From IMG/VR virus record IMGVR_UViG_3300042392_001559, positions 1 through 38,797 of that record: DNA of 38,797 nt; one strand, written 5' to 3'. Shown here piece by piece: positions 6,746-12,161 of the stretch (positions within the stretch are counted from its first letter, which is position 1; every line of letters starts with the position of its first letter). The DNA comes from a virus. The position numbers were made by a program, and so were the translations under genes. The notes below the pieces were generated by a model that worked only from the letters and a program-made list of their open reading frames with translations, was not told where the DNA came from and made no database searches.

Positions 6746-7196
6746 ACTGAAAACCGATAGCACACCGAGCAGCGGCGACAAGGTGCCAGAAGACGTGAAA
6801 CAAAGTGTCTTAGCTGCACTACGCTCAGGGACAGGCATGGTAGCCGTAGCAAGTGACCATGGCCTTTCTACGCACACTGTAGCAGCGATACGAGATCGAG
6901 CGGAAGAGAGCGACCCTAGCTTCAACCTGACCGCGTGGAAGAAGAGCACGGCTGCAACTCTGAGCCGATTCGTGAGCAAGGGAGCGAGTAAACTAGAGGA
7001 GCAGGTGGAGCAGATACCACTGGCTAGTTTACCCATCGCCATCGCCATTGCCATTGATAAAATCCAGGCGCTTCACGATCAGCCCCAAACCGTGGTCGAA
7101 CACCGACTTCGCGTTGATCATCAGGCAGTTAACTCCCTTTTTGACGCCAACAACATCGTTCTGGACGCAGAGCTTGTTGAGACTGATGAGGCTTAA
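6735..7196 (+). CDS. HTH protein, possible small terminase-like subunit
   Basis: The product has 153 residues. I chose ATG 6735 because AAGGAG at 6723-6728 sits six bases upstream, a good ribosome site. Residues about 20-55 form an HTH (VKQSVLAALRSGTGMVAVASDHGLSTHTVAAIRDR). The rest is helical, with LPIAIAIAIDKIQALHDQPQTVVEH, a pattern often seen in small-terminase-like phage proteins in which a DNA-binding head precedes an oligomerisation helix. No other TerS candidate lies near TerL, which starts 3.3 kb downstream. It could equally be a transcription regulator. Confidence 0.55.
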   Translation: MEGRLKTDSTPSSGDKVPEDVKQSVLAALRSGTGMVAVASDHGLSTHTVAAIRDRAEESDPSFNLTAWKKSTAATLSRFVSKGASKLEEQVEQIPLASLPIAIAIAIDKIQALHDQPQTVVEHRLRVDHQAVNSLFDANNIVLDAELVETDEA

Positions 7197-7214
7197 CTAC
7201 AAACAATAAGCGTA

Positions 7215-7352
7215 ATGCAAAGTCCATTAGATGCACTTAACACCATGACTATCAACGAACTGAGCTCTAGCGCCCTAGCTGAGTCTCAACAAGGTAAGCT
7301 AGCTGAGTCGCAAGATGGGGGGAGGGGGTCTAGTTTTTCACGAAGCTTTTAA
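7215..7352 (+). CDS. Possible 45-aa peptide with LAESQ repeats
   Basis: A short frame from ATG 7215 to TAA encodes MQSPLDALNTMTINEL, then LAESQQGKLAESQDGG and a Gly/Ser/Phe tail. LAESQ is encoded twice. The G-rich tract at 7317-7328 lies inside it and encodes the Gly-Gly-Arg-Gly stretch. No Shine-Dalgarno is evident. It fills an otherwise empty 200-base gap, so it may be a true small gene. Confidence 0.35.
   Translation: MQSPLDALNTMTINELSSSALAESQQGKLAESQDGGRGSSFSRSF
7317..7328 (+). repeat. G6-A-G5 purine tract, partner of 9864-9877
   Basis: A run of six G, one A and five G. The complement of this 12-mer occurs exactly at 9866-9877. The pair is inverted and brackets the tRNA-like/RNA island. 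Two G-runs alone do not make a quadruplex. Confidence 0.7.
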
Positions 7353-7396
7353 AAGTCGATGAGTCCACCTCTGTAGAATTTTTTCACTAAAGCCCT

Positions 7397-7597
7397 ATGT
7401 CGCCCACTCTCCAGACTCGCTGTGGCCTCTTGCTAGAGGAGTGCCTTGTTGTTATGGATCTCCTTCGCGAGATGCCTGACGAAGTTGATACTGAGCTATT
7501 TGTTGAACTCCAGGAGGACATTGCCGATGTTTTGGACGAGCTAGAACTGCTTGCAAACGCCAAAAACCAGCCAAGAGTGACGCATGGAACAAACTAA
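7397..7597 (+). CDS. Acidic helical protein, 66 aa
   Basis: A strongly acidic helical protein, from CLVVMDLLREMPDEVDTELF to EDIADVLDELELLANA. It overlaps the following gene by fourteen bases. There is no recognisable family; acidic small phage proteins are often inhibitors or DNA mimics, which is speculation here. Confidence 0.55.
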   Translation: MSPTLQTRCGLLLEECLVVMDLLREMPDEVDTELFVELQEDIADVLDELELLANAKNQPRVTHGTN

Positions 7598-8102
7598 AGC
7601 CATAAGTATCGAGGACTTCGCCGCGCTGCATAGCGTCACGGTGGAGTCGGTGAAGGAAATGAAGCCACAGCTAAAGCAAGGCCGTCACTGGGTCATTGGT
7701 CGCTACAAAAAGACGATGCTAACTCCTGCCGGTCAGAAGAAGGCACTGGAGTTATTAGTGATTGATAATGCCACGGTGGAAGCTCCCGAGGCTTCTCAAC
7801 TTCCGATGGGAAGTCAGGAAGTGGATATGGTTGAGCCTCCGGTCACTGATGTGCCTCCTGAGTTGCCTCCTGTTGCGCCACAGAGCGGTTTAGAGCGGCT
7901 TCTGAGTGAATCGGATACGGCGACAGTGCTGGTGACTAGGATGCCAAATTTGAAGCTTCTGAAGGTCAATTACAAAGGTGAAGAAAGAATTTGCAAATGT
8001 CGTGACTCTCGCTATTTCGTGCCTGGCATGGTGATCCCGGTTCGTCTTGATGGCGACACTTTGGTTGCCAAGTTCCAGCCGAGAAGGTTGGGTAAATTTT
8101 GA
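7584..8102 (+). CDS. Hypothetical two-domain protein
   Basis: The 172-residue product has three parts. The N-terminal 60 residues (ISIEDFAALHSVTVESVKEM...TPAGQKKALELL) look like an excisionase/MerR-type winged helix, in which a partner recognises DNA. A Pro/Glu/Val-rich linker spans about 65-105. A C-terminal beta-rich part (LVTRMPNLKLLKVNYKGEERICKCRDSRYFVPG) may be a small OB- or SH3-like domain. It is the last protein gene before the tRNA-like island. The DNA-binding assignment is an inference. Confidence 0.55.
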   Translation: MEQTKAISIEDFAALHSVTVESVKEMKPQLKQGRHWVIGRYKKTMLTPAGQKKALELLVIDNATVEAPEASQLPMGSQEVDMVEPPVTDVPPELPPVAPQSGLERLLSESDTATVLVTRMPNLKLLKVNYKGEERICKCRDSRYFVPGMVIPVRLDGDTLVAKFQPRRLGKF

Positions 8103-8116
8103 TCTTTGATAACTTT

Positions 8117-8189
8117 GAGCACGTGGCGAAATCCACCACGGAGCAGCCTGCAACTGCTCACAGGGAAAGTTCGATTCTTTCCGCGCTCA
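8117..8189 (+). tRNA. tRNA-like element 1 (73 nt), anticodon uncertain
   Basis: The acceptor GAGCACG (8117-8123) pairs with CGCGCTC (8182-8188) with one A.C mismatch. A T arm GAAAG-TTCGATT-CTTTC spans 8165-8181. An anticodon-like hairpin GAGCAG-CCTGCAA-CTGCTC (8141-8159) has a seven-base loop; by position the anticodon would be TGC (Ala), but base 33 is C, not the usual U. The D arm (GCGAAATCCACCACG) starts like a Leu tRNA but lacks GG. No CCA is encoded. It is flanked by AACTTT and TAATTT, as is element 2. It could be a divergent tRNA or a decayed one. Confidence 0.5.
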
Positions 8190-8306
8190 CCTAATTTCCG
8201 CTTAATCTGAGATGCTGGCGCTTTGCGGAATGGCACAAACAGCTAGCAGCTCTAGTGACAGCCCTTCACGAAACCGGCTCGGTTAGAGTATGGGCAATAC
8301 AACTTT
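8190..8306 (+). other. Spacer between tRNA-like elements 1 and 2
   Basis: I see no convincing gene here. A 24-codon frame exists but has no ribosome site. The 3' end carries the ACAACTTT leader that also precedes element 1. With the two elements and the stretch 8410-8526, this makes the 424-base gap between the 7584 gene and the exonuclease. Confidence 0.4.
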
Positions 8307-8409
8307 GAGCGCGTGCTGGAACAGGTAAACAGCGCTGTTAGCTCGGCGGGATAGCGTTTTAATGGCTAACAAAGCAAATCCCTTGCAGGTTCAAATCCTG
8401 CCGCGCTCG
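8307..8409 (+). tRNA. tRNA-like element 2 (103 nt), non-canonical
   Basis: A perfect 7-bp acceptor (GAGCGCG 8307-8313 with CGCGCTC 8402-8408) and a perfect T arm (GCAGG-TTCAAAT-CCTGC, 8385-8401) are present. A first D-arm-like segment (CTG-GAACAGGTAAA-CAG, 8316-8332) is followed by a second (TAGCTCGGCGGGATAGC, 8339-8355), so the middle is about 25 bases too long. GTTAGC (8337-8342) can pair with GCTAAC (8365-8370), but no canonical seven-base anticodon loop forms. It is flanked like element 1, so the pair looks duplicated. It may be a chimera of two tRNAs, an inserted tRNA or a tRNA mimic. Confidence 0.5.
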
Positions 8410-8526
8410 CTAATTTGGCATACTCGATGATACGCGTGAAAGTGTTGAGGATTGCACCGATGAGAAATTGCGGTCTATCCTTAGTGTTTGGAGAAGCATC
8501 AAAGCTGTAGCAAAAGGAGATTCAAA

Positions 8527-9159
8527 GTGATTATTCATAACAATATTGAGCAAGGCACGTCCGAGTGGCATGCAATTCGCAAAGGCAAACCAACAGCTTC
8601 CAATTTTTCTAAAATTGTAACAGCGGCCAAGTGCGAACTTTCCAAGTCAGCCGATGGTTACATTAATGATCTGATCGGTGAGACGTTTGCCCCTGATTTT
8701 GAGCCTGAATTTCAGGGAAATTGGATGACTCGCAGAGGAACTGAACTTGAGCCGCAAGCTCGTCTTGCATTTCAAGCTTATACAGCGCGGGATGTTGAGC
8801 AAGTTGGTTTTGTCACTCATGACAACGGCATCTTAGGTTGTTCGCCGGATGGGTTAATTTTGGAGGCTGGGCAATACGTTGCCGGCCTTGAAATTAAATG
8901 TCCAGCGCCTGGAACACATGTTGAATATGTGCGAACGGGTGGATTGCCTGACACCTATAAGCAGCAGGTTCATGGGGCAATGGTTGTTACTGGCCTTCGC
9001 CAATGGCATTTTTGGAGCTACTTCCCAGGTATGCAGCCCCATTATGTTCTTGTCACTTGGGACGATTATACTAGCAAGATGGCTGAGACGTTGTTTAAAT
9101 TCTGCGAGCAATATCAAAAGGTTTACAACGAAGTCACTCCTAAGCTGAAAACCAATTGA
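8527..9159 (+). CDS. YqaJ-like (lambda exonuclease family) recombination exonuclease
   Basis: The product has 210 residues from GTG 8527, chosen because AAAGGAG (8513-8519) lies seven bases upstream; upstream in-frame codons lack this. It has the PD-(D/E)XK fold of YqaJ/lambda Exo: IEQGTSEWHAIRKGKPTAS at the start, a CSPDGL motif (Asp108) and LEIKCPAP (Glu122, Lys124). A substrate-side segment (LPDTYKQQVHGAMVVTG) follows, where Gln is typical of the family. It resects 5' ends to make 3' single strands for annealing. Its partners, a Sak4-like ATPase and an SSB-like protein, are encoded 25 kb away. tRNA-like elements lie on both sides. Confidence 0.92.
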   Translation: MIIHNNIEQGTSEWHAIRKGKPTASNFSKIVTAAKCELSKSADGYINDLIGETFAPDFEPEFQGNWMTRRGTELEPQARLAFQAYTARDVEQVGFVTHDNGILGCSPDGLILEAGQYVAGLEIKCPAPGTHVEYVRTGGLPDTYKQQVHGAMVVTGLRQWHFWSYFPGMQPHYVLVTWDDYTSKMAETLFKFCEQYQKVYNEVTPKLKTN

Positions 9160-9176
9160 TCGTAGAGTGTATATGA

Positions 9177-9275
9177 GCCATCGTGTCGTAACCGGGAATG
9201 AATACCGGGTCTGGCAACAGACTGGTAACGTGCCGCTATCAGCGGAGGATACAGGTTCGACTCCTGCCGATGGCC
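9177..9275 (+). tRNA. tRNA-like element 3 (99 nt), non-canonical
   Basis: A perfect 7-bp acceptor (GCCATCG 9177-9183 with CGATGGC 9268-9274) encloses a T arm with loop TTCGACT (9251-9267, four pairs plus A.C). Between them are 67 bases. A D-arm-like GCA...TGC has a CTGGTAA loop (9214-9233), and CCGCT-ATC-AGCGG (9233-9245) is a hairpin whose loop has only three bases where an anticodon loop should be. About 28 extra bases (9184-9211) follow the acceptor. GTCTG-GCAA-CAGAC (9209-9222) can form a tetraloop hairpin instead. A canonical tRNA cannot be folded by eye. Confidence 0.45.
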
Positions 9276-9301
9276 CTTACCAAATAACTAACTAAACACT
9301 T

Positions 9302-9499
9302 TTCCTGCTGTGCCTATGCTGGCCGATACTAAAGCGCAAAAGGGCACTAACCTCCTGGATATTTCCAGGGGACTTTTGCGGCGGCAGGAACCCCTTTTCC
9401 CGTGCTGTCTTTTCTACAGCCAACACCGGGTCAGCGATCTAAACGGCCATAAGAGCCAAGGAGCGCCGGGCGGGAATCCCCTTTCCTCCTCTTGAGGAA
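9302..9499 (+). ncRNA. Structured RNA with nested stems and a possible pseudoknot
   Basis: An outer stem TTCCTGC (9302-9308) pairs with GCAGGAA (9384-9390). Inside, CGCAAAAG (9335-9342) pairs with CTTTTGCG (9373-9380), and CTCCTGGA (9352-9359) pairs with TCCAGGGG (9364-9371) around TATT. GTGCC (9310-9314) can pair with GGCAC (9343-9347), crossing the second stem as an H-type pseudoknot. Two further hairpins follow: CCCG/GCTGT with ACAGC/CGGG (9399-9430) and TTCCTC-CTCTT-GAGGAA (9483-9499). No good gene covers the region. With the terminator that follows, it looks like a discrete RNA of about 250 bases. I know no family that matches. Confidence 0.6.
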
Positions 9500-9500
9500 C

Positions 9501-9556
9501 CCTCTAGTCGGTGGCAGGTCGCGTGGACTCCATGGCAGACTAGAGGTTATTTTTTT
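9501..9556 (+). terminator. Strong intrinsic terminator
   Basis: CCTCTAGTC (9501-9509) pairs perfectly with GACTAGAGG (9538-9546). The intervening 28 bases can fold further, and TTATTTTTTT (9547-9556) follows directly. This is a long hairpin plus U-tract of Rho-independent type. It would end transcription of the structured RNA before the small genes at 9584. Confidence 0.8.
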
Positions 9557-9583
9557 GATATGCCCTACGGACTCCCAGGAGCT

Positions 9584-9766
9584 ATGAAGCTGATTGATAA
9601 CATCCGAGTTGCTGAGCAAGTCAGCGGTCAGATGACGTATCTCAAAGATGGCACTGTGGTTCAGCCGCTATATCCGTGTGCGGATCAGGACGGCTACAAC
9701 GGCGAGTGGCTGGTTTATGTGCCGAAGTCGGGTAGGTTTATTGTTCCACGGGAGGTTTTGCAATGA
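9584..9766 (+). CDS. Hypothetical protein, 60 aa
   Basis: I chose ATG 9584 rather than the in-frame ATG 9560 because 9560 lies directly at the end of the terminator U-tract. An AGGAG sits just before 9584, although only two bases away. The product (MKLIDNIRVAEQVSGQMTYL, then a compact beta-rich part) looks like a small SH3-like fold. It overlaps the next tiny gene by three bases. Function unknown. Confidence 0.55.
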   Translation: MKLIDNIRVAEQVSGQMTYLKDGTVVQPLYPCADQDGYNGEWLVYVPKSGRFIVPREVLQ

Positions 9767-9843
9767 TCGAAGGACTGTCCTTCTTTGACGTAGCTCAGAT
9801 CATGGTGATGACGGTGGTCTTTCTCTACTTGATGGAGAAGTAA
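9763..9843 (+). CDS. 26-aa membrane peptide with Shine-Dalgarno
   Basis: ATG 9763 overlaps the previous stop (ATGA), with GGAGG at 9751-9755 seven bases upstream. The product (MIEGLSFFDVAQIMVMTVVF, then LYLMEK) is one transmembrane helix with a short charged end. The good ribosome site, coupling and clean hydrophobic segment make it a believable gene despite its size. It lies between two structured-RNA zones. Confidence 0.55.
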   Translation: MIEGLSFFDVAQIMVMTVVFLYLMEK

Positions 9844-9863
9844 ATACTCTCTCTCTGCCAAGA

Positions 9864-9877
9864 CCCCCCCTCCCCCC
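9864..9877 (+). repeat. C7-T-C6 pyrimidine tract, complement of 7317-7328
   Basis: Seven C, one T, six C. Bases 9866-9877 are the exact complement of the G6AG5 tract at 7317-7328. The tract opens the non-coding zone upstream of the terminase. Confidence 0.7.
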
Positions 9878-9949
9878 ATGATAATGGTGGTAAGGAAAGG
9901 CGACCATCCAGACTTGTTTATCCTCGCACTGGAACTTGCGCCCCCAACG

Positions 9950-10196
9950 AGTCATTCCGTTTCACGCTACGGAAAGCACTGACTTTCTCACGGCCTGCAC
10001 ATCGAGCGTTGCTAGTGTCTCCACTTTGCTGTCCTGTTTTGACTGGACGTTGGACAAGTAACCAGTAAACAAAGAGACCGCCGTGTGCAAGAACGGCGGC
10101 CTCTAGTGGTTTGCTGAAGGACGGAACGCGTCCTTGCACGACGCAAACCTTATGTTTCCGGTAACATATCCACGCAAAACGTCAAGCAAGGCTTGA
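9950..10196 (+). ncRNA. Run of hairpins upstream of the terminase
   Basis: Successive stems can be read: AGTCA+TTCCGT (9950-9960) with ACGGAA+TGACT (9969-9984); ACTGG (10042-10046) with CCAGT (10062-10066); AGAG+CCGCCGT (10073-10084) with ACGGCGG+CTCT (10093-10104); GGTTTGC (10108-10114) with GCAAACC (10143-10149), enclosing AAGGACG/CGTCCTT (10117-10135); TATGTT/AACATA (10151-10168); TCAAGC/GCTTGA (10182-10196). Apart from a gap after the first stem they are nearly back to back, which is much structure for 250 bases with no gene. It could be a leader of the virion operon, a trans-acting RNA, or the pac/cos recognition region. Confidence 0.55.
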
Positions 10197-10226
10197 TTGA
10201 ATGTTTTTGCAGGTATCGTTTTTCCT

Positions 10227-10508
10227 GTGAACAAAGACCCCAGACTAGCAAGAGCGGGAGTTACTGGCTACAACAAGCCTAAACGCACCCCTAGCCACCA
10301 AACGAAAAGCCATGTTGTCGTTGCTAAAGAGGGCAGCCAGGTAAAAACCATCCGCTTTGGACAGCAAGGTGTTAGCGGCTCACCTTACAAAAAGGGAGAA
10401 TCTGAGTCTGACCGCAACAGGCGGGAGTCATTCAAGGCTAGACATGCCGAGAATATCAAGAAGGGCAAGATGTCAGCAGCCTATTGGGCCGATAAACAAA
10501 AGTGGTAA
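10227..10508 (+). CDS. Small basic phage protein upstream of TerL
   Basis: The product is 93 residues from GTG 10227 (NKDPRLARAGVTGYNKPKRT). An in-frame TTG at 10197 lies at the end of a hairpin and would add ten unlike residues. The family is recognisable from many phage genomes: a KPKRTP.H.TKSHVVVAKEG core, then IRFGQQGVSG and a C-terminal RRESFKARHAENIKKGKMSAAYWADK block. Its function is not established. It is very basic and sits immediately before TerL, so a nucleic-acid or packaging role is plausible. Confidence 0.75.
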   Translation: MNKDPRLARAGVTGYNKPKRTPSHQTKSHVVVAKEGSQVKTIRFGQQGVSGSPYKKGESESDRNRRESFKARHAENIKKGKMSAAYWADKQKW

Positions 10509-10511
10509 AAT

Positions 10512-12161
10512 ATGTTTCAGCTCGAAGTCAACAAAGATAATCTAGGCCAATACCGGCCAACACCTCATCCTATCCTCGTAGCTCCATCTACCAAGACGAT
10601 TGCAGCCCTGATAGAAAAGGTAGGCATAGATGAAGTTGCAAGGCGTCTCCAGCTGCGAGAGGATAAAATTCTGGCGGAGAGAATGGACCCCTATAGGCAT
10701 GGCTACGAGCCGGATCACTGGGCGACTGCCGACACTCTACTGTCTAGTCCTAATGTAAATGAATTACTTATCCTGGGAGGAAACAGAGCCGGGAAATCCG
10801 AGTATGCCGCTAAACGTGTCGCTCAGGTGCTAAGTCGCTACGCCAACAAGCGGGTATGGTGCATCCACACAACGAACATGAGCAGCGTTCAGATGCAACA
10901 GCCGTTGGTCTATAAATACCTGCCAGCGGAGTTCAAGACGGCGAAAAAGACGAAGATAACCAATGTTAGTTTCACCCAAAAGAACGGCTTTTCTGAAAAT
11001 ACGTTTGTCTTGCCTAACAAAAGCCAGTGCTACTTCCTGAACCAGTCTCAGGATATTAAAGTTATTGAAGGTGGCGAGATTGACTTCCTTTGGATCGACG
11101 AAGAAATCAATAACGACTGGCTGAAAACGCTTCGCTTCCGGTTAGCCAGCCGTAGCGGCAAAATGTTACTAACCTTTACGCCCATCTCTGGCTATACTAG
11201 CGTGGTAAAGGAGTATATGGCAGGCGCTTCTATCACAGATTGGAAGCCTGCTAGCCTACTCAAGGATGCAATTAACGTCCCTGGCGGTGATAAAGGCATG
11301 ATGCCGCACGTTGCGAAGTGCCACAAACCCAACGGCAGGGTAATGTGGTATCACTCTGAACTCAATTCATACTCTCCTTTCTCCGAAATTCAGCGTGCGC
11401 TACATGGCAGAACCAATTATGAGGTCAAAATTCGTGCTTATGGCTACGCGGAGAGCTTGGCAGGCTCTCAATTCCCTCGTTTCGGGTCGTGGAACGTCAT
11501 TCCTGACGATCAAATTCCACAAAACGGCACAAATTACATGGCCGTTGACCCCGCAGGCGCTCGAAATTGGTTCATGCTGTGGCTTCGCGTGGATGAACAC
11601 GGCAGGAAGTTCATTTACCGCGAGTTTCCTGACATAAGTTACGGCGAATGGGCAATCCCAGGAGACAAATCCGACGGAAAACCTGGCACAGCGCAAAGAA
11701 ACGGAGCTGGAAGAGGTATTGCAGACTACAAATCACTCATTCGAGAGCTTGAAGGCCGCGAACAAATCTCAGAACGGTTCATTGACCCAAGAGCAGGAGG
11801 CACACAAGCCATAGGGCGAGATGGCGGAACGTCTCTCATCGACCTTTTGCAGGAAGATCCTGATCCGATGTGGTTTACACCAGCCGCAGGAGTGCGAGTT
11901 GAGGAAGGCATCAGCATTATCAATGATTGGTTAGCCTGGGACAAAGACCAACCCTTGCTTGCTCTCCACAATGAGCCTAATCTCTACATCAGTGAAAACT
12001 GCCGTAACCTTATTTACTCAATGCGTGAGTGGACAGGAGCTGATGGAGACAAGGGAGCAACCAAAGACCCGGTTGATGTCCTTCGTTACCTTGCGGTGAT
12101 GAATCCTGTGAATGAAACGGTGTCGAATTACCAACCACAAGGCCAGATTGGAAGCTATTAA
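10512..12161 (+). CDS. terL: Terminase large subunit
   Basis: The 549-residue product is a packaging ATPase plus nuclease. The Walker A-like GGNRAGKS is at residues 89-96 and the Walker B FLWIDEE at about 192-198, followed by the coupling segment LLTFTPI. The C-terminal half starts the RNase H-like nuclease with MAVDPAGARNWFMLW (first acidic residue) and later has ERFIDPRAGG and a late Asp in KDPVDVLRYLAV. It cuts and translocates DNA into the prohead together with the portal that follows directly. The stop is directly before the portal ATG. Confidence 0.95.
   Translation: MFQLEVNKDNLGQYRPTPHPILVAPSTKTIAALIEKVGIDEVARRLQLREDKILAERMDPYRHGYEPDHWATADTLLSSPNVNELLILGGNRAGKSEYAAKRVAQVLSRYANKRVWCIHTTNMSSVQMQQPLVYKYLPAEFKTAKKTKITNVSFTQKNGFSENTFVLPNKSQCYFLNQSQDIKVIEGGEIDFLWIDEEINNDWLKTLRFRLASRSGKMLLTFTPISGYTSVVKEYMAGASITDWKPASLLKDAINVPGGDKGMMPHVAKCHKPNGRVMWYHSELNSYSPFSEIQRALHGRTNYEVKIRAYGYAESLAGSQFPRFGSWNVIPDDQIPQNGTNYMAVDPAGARNWFMLWLRVDEHGRKFIYREFPDISYGEWAIPGDKSDGKPGTAQRNGAGRGIADYKSLIRELEGREQISERFIDPRAGGTQAIGRDGGTSLIDLLQEDPDPMWFTPAAGVRVEEGISIINDWLAWDKDQPLLALHNEPNLYISENCRNLIYSMREWTGADGDKGATKDPVDVLRYLAVMNPVNETVSNYQPQGQIGSY

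Noticed and set aside
8427-8510. 28-codon frame between tRNA-like element 2 and the exonuclease
   Set aside because: No ribosome site, no family and no coupling. It ends just before the exonuclease ribosome site, so it is more likely leader sequence.
9302-9390. HDV-like or other known self-cleaving ribozyme
   Set aside because: The crossing helices resemble the P1/P2 order, but the P3 hairpin that should sit between them is missing and no known catalytic core is seen. Hammerhead cores are also absent.
9177-9556. tmRNA
   Set aside because: There is a tRNA-like acceptor and T arm, but order, missing resume tag frame, missing GGGG...GGUUUCGAC head and the downstream terminator do not fit.
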